Shown one piece after another: positions 26,348 to 34,234 of a DNA stretch of 57,742 bases; position 1 is the first letter of the stretch, and each line of letters starts with the position of its first letter. The notes under the pieces were generated by a model. The model searched no databases, was not told the origin of the DNA, and saw nothing but the letters and a program-made list of their open reading frames with translations. Position numbers and translations under genes: made by a program. Source of the DNA: Verrucomicrobiota bacterium (lineage in GTDB: Bacteria; Verrucomicrobiota; Verrucomicrobiia; Limisphaerales; JACRJZ01); assembly GCA_016219875.1 (NCBI GenBank), contig JACRJZ010000040.1:1-57742 (forward strand). Reading direction: 5' to 3'.

Positions 26348-27460
26348 TTACTCGCCTTCTCCAAAGGGGAACTGCCGAAGCGTGGCGATCACGTAGTCCA
26401 CTTGCTCGTCCGTCAGCTCCGGGTACATCGGCAGCGGCAGGATGCGCCGGGAGATTTCTTCCGACACCGGCAGGTAGCCTTCGCGGTAGCCAAGGTGCTC
26501 ATAGACCTTCTGCAAGTGCAGCGGGAGCGGATAGTAGATGATGCCCGGCACGCCGCGGTCGGCGAGGAACTTGGCCAGCGCGTCGCGCTCGTCGGTCAGG
26601 ATCGCATAAACGTGCCAGACGTGCCGGTTGAGCGCGCACACCGTAGGCAGGTCCACCGGCAGGTCCGCCAGCCCAGCCGAGTAACGCGCGGCGATCTCGT
26701 TGCGGCGTTCATTCCAACGCGGGAGGTGGCGCAACTTCACGCGGAGAATGGCGGCCTGCATTTCGTCCAGCCGCGAGTTGTAGCCGTGGAGATCGTGGTG
26801 GTAACGCCGCTCAATGCCGTGGACGCGGAGCATCTTGAGTTTCTTGGCGAGAGCCTCGTCGTTCGTGACCGCCATCCCGCCGTCGCCGTCCGCGCCGAGG
26901 TTCTTCGTCGGGTAGAAACTGAAGCATCCGATGCGCCCGAAGCTCCCGACTGGCTTTCCATCGTGGCTGGCGCCGATGGCCTGGGCACAGTCCTCAACCA
27001 CGTGAATGCCGCGTTTGGCCGCGAGGGCGAGGAAGTCGCCGATCTGCGCCGCCTGCCCAAAGAGGTGGACCGGGATGATGGCCCGCGTGCGGTCAGATAG
27101 TTTCCGGGCCACATCCGCCGGATCGAGGTTGAAGGTGCGCGGATGGATGTCGGCGAACACGATCTTCGCGCCCATCTGGTGGATGGATTCCGCGGGGGCG
27201 ATGTAGGTGAACGGCGTCGTGATGACCTCGTCCCCCGGCCCGATGTCCAGCGCCCGCAACGCCAGTGTGAGCGCGTCGGACCCGGAGTTGACGCCGACGC
27301 CGAAGCGCGTGCCGGTGAACCGGGCGATCTCCTGCTCCAGGGCCGCCACGTTCGGTCCGAGCACGTAATGGCCGGAAGCCAACACCTGCTCGACGGCGGG
27401 CAGGAGTTCATTTTTCAGCGAGGCGTATTGCGCGGCCAGATTCAGAAACGGCACGTTCAT
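26348..27460 (-). CDS. DegT/DnrJ/EryC1/StrS family PLP-dependent aminotransferase
   Basis: This 370-residue enzyme is of the sugar-aminotransferase family, which transfers an amino group to keto-sugars during nucleotide-sugar synthesis for glycans. The signature GVNSGSDALTLAL lies near residues 56-68, the cofactor-ring Asp in VVEDCAQAIGA (Asp157), and the Schiff-base lysine in FYPTKNLGADGDGG (Lys186). Length and start (MNVPFLNL) fit the family. It stands alone on the minus strand, so its pathway is not clear from neighbours. Close relatives make 3-amino or 4-amino sugars for surface polysaccharide. Confidence 0.93.
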   Translation of the reverse strand: MNVPFLNLAAQYASLKNELLPAVEQVLASGHYVLGPNVAALEQEIARFTGTRFGVGVNSGSDALTLALRALDIGPGDEVITTPFTYIAPAESIHQMGAKIVFADIHPRTFNLDPADVARKLSDRTRAIIPVHLFGQAAQIGDFLALAAKRGIHVVEDCAQAIGASHDGKPVGSFGRIGCFSFYPTKNLGADGDGGMAVTNDEALAKKLKMLRVHGIERRYHHDLHGYNSRLDEMQAAILRVKLRHLPRWNERRNEIAARYSAGLADLPVDLPTVCALNRHVWHVYAILTDERDALAKFLADRGVPGIIYYPLPLHLQKVYEHLGYREGYLPVSEEISRRILPLPMYPELTDEQVDYVIATLRQFPFGEGE

Positions 27461-27547
27461 CGGCGGGGATTGAAGGTGAAGGCAGGGTGGTTTTCAAACA
27501 TTAAACCGGCGGGCCGGCGCCTTGGTGCGCATCATGACCCTGCCGAC

Positions 27548-27658
27548 GTAGCGCAGGCTTTCCAGCCTGCCGTAGCGCCGACTTTCTTGTCGGCAGGCCG
27601 GCGCGATGCAGACGCCCGAATCGCTCGCACGCCCCGCAGGCTGGAAAGCCTGCGCTAC
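27548..27658. repeat. R3 inverted repeat, copy a
   Basis: The left arm (GTAGCGCAGGCTTTCCAGCC..., 27548-27571) and its reverse complement (27636-27658) enclose a spacer with its own small hairpin (CCGACTTTCTTGTCGG). It lies between the divergent aminotransferase and msrB genes. Confidence 0.9.
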
Positions 27659-27738
27659 GGCGGATGGGACAGCCGCGCGCCGGTGGGTTGCCACGCCGTC
27701 CCTTGCGGTTCCCGTTTCTCCGGCTAAGTTCCGCCGTG

Positions 27739-28296
27739 ATGATGCGACCAAGAACCTGGCTGGCGTGCGCCGGCGCGTGCGGATTGAGCCTGGCGCTGAC
27801 GGGTTGCGGCTCTTCGCCGATGCCTTCAGCCGCCACCGGCGGCAGGGGTCCGGCCACCAATGCGCCACCTCAATCGACTGCGAGCATGAAAGACAAAGTC
27901 ACCAAAAGTGAAGCGGAGTGGAAGCAGCAACTGACCGCGGAGCAATACCGCGTGCTGCGCGAGAAGGGAACCGAGCGCGCCTTCACGGGCGCCTACTGGA
28001 ACACCCACGACGCCGGCCTGTACCGCTGCGCGGGTTGCGGTCTGGAGTTGTTCACCTCGGGCACCAAGTTCGACTCCGGTTGCGGCTGGCCGAGCTTCGA
28101 CGCGCCGCTCGACAAGGAGCGCGTCGAACAGCGCCAGGACCTCAGCCACGGCATGGTCCGCACGGAAGTCCTGTGCGCCCGCTGCGGCGGTCATCTGGGC
28201 CACTTGTTCGACGACGGCCCCACCGCCACGGGCTTGCGTTACTGCATCAACTCCGCCTCACTGGACTTTAAGAAGAAGCCCGAGGAGAAGAAGTAG
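27739..28296 (+). CDS. msrB: Peptide-methionine (R)-S-oxide reductase, lipoprotein form
   Basis: This 185-residue MsrB reduces methionine-R-sulfoxide in proteins. A lipoprotein signal ([23 protein letters not shown], acylated Cys23) places it in the envelope, where it would repair oxidised exported proteins. The domain shows both zinc-binding CxxC pairs (YRCAGCG and LCARCGG), GWPSF and [10 protein letters not shown]. The catalytic cysteine is in [12 protein letters not shown] 27739 is chosen because it starts the lipoprotein signal; a GTG lies one codon earlier. It may matter for the oxidative chemistry suggested by the nearby cytochrome and cupredoxin genes, which is inference from location only. 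Confidence 0.95.
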   Translation: MMRPRTWLACAGACGLSLALTGCGSSPMPSAATGGRGPATNAPPQSTASMKDKVTKSEAEWKQQLTAEQYRVLREKGTERAFTGAYWNTHDAGLYRCAGCGLELFTSGTKFDSGCGWPSFDAPLDKERVEQRQDLSHGMVRTEVLCARCGGHLGHLFDDGPTATGLRYCINSASLDFKKKPEEKK

Positions 28297-28334
28297 GCCC
28301 GGCCCGACGGCGGGCTTGCCAGCGATCCCGAACT

Positions 28335-31046
28335 TCAGGGCAACGACACCACACGATACAGTCGCTGGCTGTTCGGGCTGATGAGGTCGGACGCGGACAA
28401 GGCCGTGTCCGTAGCCGTCAGGACGCCGCCGAGATCGCTCCAGTTCGCTTGATTCAAGTCGGTCGTGAACTGCACTTGGTAGGAGCGGCCGGGCACAGCG
28501 TTCCAGGTGAAAACCACGGCGTCGCCCGCCGGCGTTCGGGACACGCCGGTGATCGTCACCGGCTCCGGCACAGACACGAGCTTCAGGATTTGCCCGGTGT
28601 TGCCCCGCGGCCCCAGCGTGCGCGAAACCATCACATACAGTTCGCCGTCGGCATCCTCGCCAAAGCCTTTGATCCAGGAGCCAAGCGCGCGATCTTGCAG
28701 GCCGAGACGGAATTCTCGAACGGCGTTGGTTTCATCCAGGTAGAAGAGCCGTCCACTCGGAACGCCGAACGAACCCCAGTCACCGAAGACGTAGCGGCCC
28801 TCCAACGCGGGGAGGTTCGTGCCGCGATAGACATAGCCGCCGACCGCCGCGGAACCGTCGTCGTGATCGTACTGGGCGATGGGGTCGACGAGATCGAACG
28901 GCGGCGGCACCACGGCGGTGTCTGTCACATAGCCCGCGCCGCTGCCGTTGGGATCGAAGAAGAACGTGCCTTCCTTGACGCGCCAGCCGTAGTTGCCGCC
29001 GCTGACAATAAGGTTGATCTCCTCGACTTTGTTTTGGCCCACGTCGGCCAGATAGAGTTCGCCGGTCGCGCGGTCGAAACTGAAGCTGAACGGATTCCTC
29101 AGCCCGTAGGCGTAAATCTCGTCCACTAGGCCCCAACCGGCGAAAGGATTGTCGAGAGGAATACCGTACTGGCCGTTGACCGCGTCCGTTCCGTCCACGT
29201 CGAGGCGCAGCAGCTTGCCGTAGATCACGCCAATGTTCTGGGCGTTGCCCTCGGGCAAGTGACCGTCGCCCTGATCGTCGGCGCGGCCGCCATCGCCCAA
29301 GGAGACGTAGAGGAATCCGTCCGGGCCGAAACGTAAAGTGCCGCCGTTGTGGTTGCTCTGAGGCTTGTCGATGCGCAGGATCTCCCGGCGGCTGGAGGGC
29401 TCGACTTGGTTGGGGTTGGCAGGGTCCATCCGCCATTCGGCGATGACCGACTGGTGATTGTGGTTGGTGGCAGCGGACGTGAAATCCGCCGGGCTGGCGT
29501 TGGACTCGGAGGTGTAGGTGTAGAGGAGCGGGTGCTGCGCGAAGTCCGGATGCGCGGCCAATCCGAGCAGGCCGCGTTCGTCGTAGTTGCCGAGTGCCAC
29601 CAGGTTGGTGCGCACGTCCAGCACCGGATTGGGCGACACGCCCTCCGCTGTCATGAGCCAGACGACCCCGGCTTGATCATAGACGAACACGCGCCCGGAA
29701 CCATCGTCCGGCACGGCCATGCCGAGCGGCGAGATGAGGTTCGTCGCGACGGTTCGCAGTTCGATGGTCAGGTCGCCCTTGGGAATGCGCTCGGGGATGG
29801 GGTTCGTGATCGCCACCGTTTTCACGGTCAACGTGATCGGGCTGGAGGTCGTGGTGGCATTCTCGTTGTCGGTGGCGACGGCCGTGATCTCGTGGGTACC
29901 CGGCGGCAAGCTGAACGTGACGCTGAATACCTCGCTGTCGGTGACGGTGCCCAACAATTCTCCCGAGGGTCCGCCGTCAAAGAAGTCCACTTGAGTCACC
30001 GTGCCATTCGGGTCCGAGGCGGTGGCCGTGAGGGTGATCGTGTCGTGCGTCGTGAAGGTCGCGCCGTTAGTCGGCCCCACGATGGAAACCAACGGCACCG
30101 CGCCCGGCAGGACGATGATCGTGCCGCGCTGGGAGCTGATCGAGCCGCTGGTGTGGTAGGCGCAGAAATAACGGTAGGTGCCCGCGTTGGTGAAGGTCAC
30201 TTCATAGGTGCTGCCGTCGCCGTTGGTCAGAAAGCCCGCGCTGAACAGGCCCTCGGTGCTGGTGACCGAGTGGTTGAGCGATCCGCGCGAAGTCCAGGTG
30301 ACTGTCTGCCCCACGTTGACGGTGAGGGTCTCGGGCAGAAACGCCCGATCCGTGACGTCCACCCTGGGTAGGGCGTTGGTGTCCGCTTCGACCGTCACCG
30401 TGACGGCCACCGAAGTCGTCCGGCCGCCGCGGTTGTCGGTCGCCACGGCCGTCAGCAGGCGGTTGCCTGGCAGCCACAGTTCGGCGGTGAGGCTGAATGG
30501 GGCAGTGGTGGCGCTGCCGAGAAACGCCACTCCGTCATAGAAGTCCACTTTGACCACCGTGCCGTCGCTGTCGCTGGCTGCGGCTTCGAAGGTGACGCTG
30601 GCCGGCGCGGCGAAGACCGCGCCGTTGGTCGGGCTGGCGAGGCTGACCGACGGCGGCTCGTTGGGCGTGCTGTTCGGGTCGCCGGGCAAGCTGATCAGCG
30701 CGGGCGGATTGGGATCTCCGGGATTCCAGGTCCCCGCCGGGTCGCCCAGCTCCCGGCCGTTGGTGAAACCGTCGCCGTCAGAGTCCAGCGCGGCCAGGGC
30801 CGGCGACCAGAACGGGGCGGTCGAACCGGGCGTAACGACGGCCTCGACGGCCAGCCCGAAAGCGTTTCGAGGCCCGCCGGGAAACTCGTGGCAGTTGGCG
30901 CAACTGTTGAAGGCGCCATTCGGGATCTGGTTCGGCCGCCATTGCCGGGCCCAAGCTGATTCGCTCATGGCCAAGACGATGACGGACGCGGCCAGCAACA
31001 GCGTTCTTGGCGCGCAACCTGCATTGCTCAGATTCGTTGATTCCAT
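28335..31046 (-). CDS. Secreted fusion: CxxCH module, cupredoxin and glucose/sorbosone-dehydrogenase-like domain
   Basis: This 903-residue protein has a signal peptide ending SESAWA. A short module follows with WRPNQIPNG, a c-haem motif CANCH (residues 49-53), RNAFG and a calcium-type loop DSDGDGFTNGRELGDP (about 88-103). Next come an Ig-like domain (about 130-220), a cupredoxin domain with likely copper ligands His259, Cys295 and His298 (about 225-315), and a second Ig-like domain (about 318-405). A six-bladed glucose/sorbosone-dehydrogenase domain covers about 415-800 (RGLLGLAAHPDF, HNGGTLRFGPDG, YGLRNPFSFSFD). The end is PGRSYQVQFTTDL ... RLYRVVSLP. It may oxidise a sugar-like substrate with PQQ and pass electrons through copper and haem. 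ATG 31046 starts the signal peptide. Confidence 0.82.
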   Translation of the reverse strand: MESTNLSNAGCAPRTLLLAASVIVLAMSESAWARQWRPNQIPNGAFNSCANCHEFPGGPRNAFGLAVEAVVTPGSTAPFWSPALAALDSDGDGFTNGRELGDPAGTWNPGDPNPPALISLPGDPNSTPNEPPSVSLASPTNGAVFAAPASVTFEAAASDSDGTVVKVDFYDGVAFLGSATTAPFSLTAELWLPGNRLLTAVATDNRGGRTTSVAVTVTVEADTNALPRVDVTDRAFLPETLTVNVGQTVTWTSRGSLNHSVTSTEGLFSAGFLTNGDGSTYEVTFTNAGTYRYFCAYHTSGSISSQRGTIIVLPGAVPLVSIVGPTNGATFTTHDTITLTATASDPNGTVTQVDFFDGGPSGELLGTVTDSEVFSVTFSLPPGTHEITAVATDNENATTTSSPITLTVKTVAITNPIPERIPKGDLTIELRTVATNLISPLGMAVPDDGSGRVFVYDQAGVVWLMTAEGVSPNPVLDVRTNLVALGNYDERGLLGLAAHPDFAQHPLLYTYTSESNASPADFTSAATNHNHQSVIAEWRMDPANPNQVEPSSRREILRIDKPQSNHNGGTLRFGPDGFLYVSLGDGGRADDQGDGHLPEGNAQNIGVIYGKLLRLDVDGTDAVNGQYGIPLDNPFAGWGLVDEIYAYGLRNPFSFSFDRATGELYLADVGQNKVEEINLIVSGGNYGWRVKEGTFFFDPNGSGAGYVTDTAVVPPPFDLVDPIAQYDHDDGSAAVGGYVYRGTNLPALEGRYVFGDWGSFGVPSGRLFYLDETNAVREFRLGLQDRALGSWIKGFGEDADGELYVMVSRTLGPRGNTGQILKLVSVPEPVTITGVSRTPAGDAVVFTWNAVPGRSYQVQFTTDLNQANWSDLGGVLTATDTALSASDLISPNSQRLYRVVSLP

Positions 31047-31221
31047 TTTTGATCCCACGGTGCGTTGACTGGTTCGTTGAAGTGTTGCTTTCAGTTTCAT
31101 GCCGGATAAAACGGGCGTTGATCGCGCGGCGCGAGGCTCACGCCTCCTGGTCCCCTGTGCCCCCCGACCGCAGCCGCCCCAAATAACGGATGCTATAGTC
31201 ATCCATAAATAGAAATCCCAT

Positions 31222-31240
31222 ATCAGGGAAAAACCCTGAT
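31222..31240. repeat. Short perfect inverted repeat upstream of 31046
   Basis: ATCAGGG and CCCTGAT are separated by AAAAA. It lies about 180 bases upstream of the fusion gene. It could be an operator or a small hairpin; there is no T-run that would make it a standard terminator. Confidence 0.4.
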
Positions 31241-31379
31241 TCGTGCGGCACAGATCAACGTTGCGACATTGGCCATAAAAGGGGACGACTCGAACGGCGG
31301 CGACACCGACCCATCTACGCCTGATAGAGCCTCAGGGCTCCTGATCCCACGCCTGGGAGTTGAGGCCGCGTGGATCAAC

Positions 31380-31470
31380 GCTGATCCCCAATCGCCGGGT
31401 CTGGGGACCCGGCCTACAGCTCTCGCGCGACCCTGTAGGCCCGGTGCCCTCACCGGGCGGGCCACATCAT
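31380..31470. repeat. GC-rich hairpin cluster
   Basis: The sequence around GGGTCTGGGGACCCGGCC and CTGTAGGCCCGGTGCCCTC-ACCGGGCGGGCC forms overlapping hairpins (GGTCTGGGGACC, CCCGGTGCCCTCACCGGG). It is of the same kind as the other intergenic repeats but has no full second copy in this window. Confidence 0.5.
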
Positions 31471-31605
31471 TTCCACGGGATCAGGAGTCCTGAGCCTTTC
31501 GTTCACCTGCGCCGGCGTGCCCACGAACACCGGCACGAGCGCGAACGCCAAGCCGACCACCGTCAGGCACGGTGACGCGAGAATCTTGGTCCTGCGGTCA
31601 AACAT
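31450..31605 (-). CDS. Possible small exported peptide or truncated gene
   Basis: This 51-codon frame begins MFDRRTKILAS and contains a hydrophobic stretch (VVGLAFALVPVFV) ending GTPAQ, like a signal peptide. It runs into the GC-rich hairpin cluster, where it stops. It lies just downstream of the gene ending at 31639, on the same strand. It could be the 5' remnant of a gene cut by the repeat, or a chance frame. I have no family match. Confidence 0.25.
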   Translation of the reverse strand: MFDRRTKILASPCLTVVGLAFALVPVFVGTPAQVNERLRTPDPVEMMWPAR

Positions 31606-31638
31606 TGGAACAGTGAAGCCGCAGCGTGGAGTTCCGGG

Positions 31639-34194
31639 CTACGGATAGACGGACCGATAGAACCGGTGCGGCAAACCGTTTGGTGGCGCGTCCCTGAACT
31701 CGAATGCGCCGAAGGGATTGGCAGTGCCGCTGCCCAGGGGTTGCCAGGTCTGCAGGCTCAGATCATCGGTGTATTCGATCCGGTAAGTCTTCCCGGGGAT
31801 GCCGTCGAACCGCAGGAGGTACGAGCCATCGCTCAGGTCGGTGATCCGGAGGTTGGGCGAAGGCTCTGGATCCACCTTGATGGCCACGATCACGGTGCCC
31901 GTCGCCTGGGCACCGTGGCTTTCGGCGATGGTGTAGGTGAATGAGTCCTGGTTGGTGAATCCGGCCGGTGGAGTGTAGAAGACCCAGTCCCCATTGCGGG
32001 TGACGGCGCCACCGTTGGCGCTGGTGGCGCTGACCGCCAGCAGTTGAAGGGCGTCGCCGTCGGCATCTGAATCGTTGGCCAGGAGCAGCGAGACGAGCAC
32101 TTTGGATCCGTTGGTGAGGCTGCGCTCGATCGTGTCAGCGCCGGCCACCGGCGCGGTGTTGATGAGCTGCGACTGAGCCAGGGTATTGGTCGTGCCCAGG
32201 AAATTCCCGTCGCCGGCATACTCCGCGGAGATGGTGTGGCGGCCGTGCGGCAGCGTCGCGATGCTCTGACTGGCCACACCCGCGGTGAGAGTCACCGGGG
32301 CGCCGACGTTCTCGCCGTTGATCTTGAACTGCACCGTGCCGGTGGGCACAGCGGTGCTCGGGGCAACGGGACTCGCCTGGAATGTGAAGGTCACCAACGA
32401 ACCGGGCGACGCCGGATTGGCCGATGAGGTGACCTGGCCGGCGGTGACCGCCGGGGTGATGGTCAGTGTTCCGTTGATGAACGTGATGGCGTAGTTGGCG
32501 TCGCTGGCCCCACCAGCAAGGATCGGATGAGTTCCCGGAGGGCTGGCACCAGTGGCCGTGGTGGTGAGGGTGACGGGAGTGTCGAGGCTGGCGCTGGTGT
32601 CACCGTTCACGAACCCGTCGTAAGTCGCGCTGAACAGCGGCAGCGCCGCCCCATAGACCATGTTCGTGTTCGCCGCCGTGATGGTCAGAGCCTTCTTGAG
32701 GACGTTCACACTCACGTTGGTTGTGACGGGCACATAGGTGGACGTGTCGGCGGGCGTGAAGGTGAGGGTCAGGGTCTGAGCGGCGCCGGCATTTAACACC
32801 GTGCCGTTGGTTGGACTGTAGGCGTAGGAACCGGGCACGGCAGCCAAGGCATTCAACTGCGCCGGGCCAAGGGCGGTGCCATACACGAGATCGGCCGGCG
32901 TCGGCCAAGTCAGGGCAGGCACGGCGCGGCCGGTGATCTCCAACGCCCAGCTCACGAGCCGGTTGGTGCCGCCGGACTCAAGGTCCGCCAGGTACAGGGT
33001 CCACTCGCCGTTGGGATTCGTGCCGTTGAACGAAGCGAGCGAGGTCGTCGCAGGGGTGGTATCGAGCGAGAGACCGGGATCGAGACTGCGGCCGTCCGGC
33101 CGCCAGGAACCGGCCAGGGGAGCCCCGATCGTCGGAACCACGACGTTGCGGTAAGCGTGGATGTCGCCGGTGGCAGCCGCATCGTCGAAGGTCACATCGA
33201 AACCGGCGTCCCCGTAACCGGAGGGGAGCGGTGCGGTGCGGCCGGGTCGATTGAGCAGAACGCAAAAATTGGTCACGCCGTTGCGGACGTGGCGCACGTA
33301 ACCGTACAGGTCGCCATTGAACTCGCCGGCCACGCGGAGTCGCACGCGCAACGCGGTGATCTCGGTGATGGCAGTGTTGACCGTCTGGTGGTCGCTCAGG
33401 CCAGCCGCGTTGCCGTCGGGCACCGGCTTGTTGAGGTTGGTGACGCTGAACGTCTCCAGCACGCCAGGGGCTTGGTTGCCGGACCCGTGAATCGTCACCG
33501 TGACCACAGCCGACGTGCTGGAGGCACCCCGATCATCGGTGGCCACAGCGGTCAACAGATGACTGCCGGGCAACGACAGCGTGGTGGTGACGCTGTAAGG
33601 ACTCAGGCTGTCGCTTCCGACGGGAATTGCGCCGTCGAAGAAGTCCACCCGGGCCACGGTGCCGTCGGTGTCGTTGGCCGCGGCCTCAAGGGTGACACTG
33701 GCCGGAGCGGTGAAGGAGGCGCCGGTGCCCGGAGCCGTGAGGCTGATGGTCGGCGGAGTGTTGGGGGGCGGCGTGGGCCGGCTGGCAGGGTCGCCGGGAT
33801 TGGTGATCTCGCCGGCCGGGTCGGGACTTCCCGGCGTCCAGGTTCCCGCCGGATCGCCCAGTTCCCGGCCATTGGTGAAACTATCGCCGTCCGAATCCAC
33901 CACCGCCAACACGGCGCTCCAGAAGGGCTGAGGATTGGCGACGGCATTGCCGTAGAGGCGCACCAGTTCGGCCTCGATGGATTGGCCAAAGGGGTTGCGG
34001 GGGCCGCCCCCGTTGGGATTGATGTGACAGTTGGCGCACACGAAAGCGAAGTTGTTCGCGTAGCCGTTCGGGATCTGGCCCGGCCGCCAGGGTCTGGCCC
34101 AACTGGATTCGCTCAGGGCCAGGACGGCGACGGCGGCGGCCAGGAACAGCCAGCGCCGGACCCGGCCTGCCTTGTTAACGCTGATTGGTTTCAT
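31639..34194 (-). CDS. Secreted CxxCH-module protein with P-domain, MBG and Ig-like domains
   Basis: This 851-residue paralogue of its neighbours has a signal peptide ending SESSWA. The shared module follows: WRPGQIPNG, haem motif CANCH (residues 53-57), GPRNPFG, and DSDGDSFTNGRELGDP. An Ig-like domain comes next. In place of the cupredoxin there is a proprotein-convertase P-like domain at about 250-440 (VPDGNAAGLSDHQ ... NPNGEWTLYLADL). MBG-type repeats follow (LVYGTALGPAQLNA; ITAANTNMVYGAALPLF), then an Ig domain (TVQFKINGENVGAP) and a cadherin-like domain (DSDADGDALQLL). The end, PGKTYRIEYTDDL ... RFYRSVYP, is the common C-terminal module. No enzymatic domain is seen. The start codon lies 40 bases from the upstream gene's stop, which suggests one transcript. 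Confidence 0.8.
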   Translation of the reverse strand: MKPISVNKAGRVRRWLFLAAAVAVLALSESSWARPWRPGQIPNGYANNFAFVCANCHINPNGGGPRNPFGQSIEAELVRLYGNAVANPQPFWSAVLAVVDSDGDSFTNGRELGDPAGTWTPGSPDPAGEITNPGDPASRPTPPPNTPPTISLTAPGTGASFTAPASVTLEAAANDTDGTVARVDFFDGAIPVGSDSLSPYSVTTTLSLPGSHLLTAVATDDRGASSTSAVVTVTIHGSGNQAPGVLETFSVTNLNKPVPDGNAAGLSDHQTVNTAITEITALRVRLRVAGEFNGDLYGYVRHVRNGVTNFCVLLNRPGRTAPLPSGYGDAGFDVTFDDAAATGDIHAYRNVVVPTIGAPLAGSWRPDGRSLDPGLSLDTTPATTSLASFNGTNPNGEWTLYLADLESGGTNRLVSWALEITGRAVPALTWPTPADLVYGTALGPAQLNALAAVPGSYAYSPTNGTVLNAGAAQTLTLTFTPADTSTYVPVTTNVSVNVLKKALTITAANTNMVYGAALPLFSATYDGFVNGDTSASLDTPVTLTTTATGASPPGTHPILAGGASDANYAITFINGTLTITPAVTAGQVTSSANPASPGSLVTFTFQASPVAPSTAVPTGTVQFKINGENVGAPVTLTAGVASQSIATLPHGRHTISAEYAGDGNFLGTTNTLAQSQLINTAPVAGADTIERSLTNGSKVLVSLLLANDSDADGDALQLLAVSATSANGGAVTRNGDWVFYTPPAGFTNQDSFTYTIAESHGAQATGTVIVAIKVDPEPSPNLRITDLSDGSYLLRFDGIPGKTYRIEYTDDLSLQTWQPLGSGTANPFGAFEFRDAPPNGLPHRFYRSVYP

Positions 34195-34234
34195 GCTGAT
34201 GGATGGCCTGTTGATTCATGCACGTCGAGCAGGA

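Noticed and set aside
31222..31240. Rho-independent terminator
   Set aside because: The hairpin is short and lacks a following T-run in either direction; recorded only as an inverted repeat.
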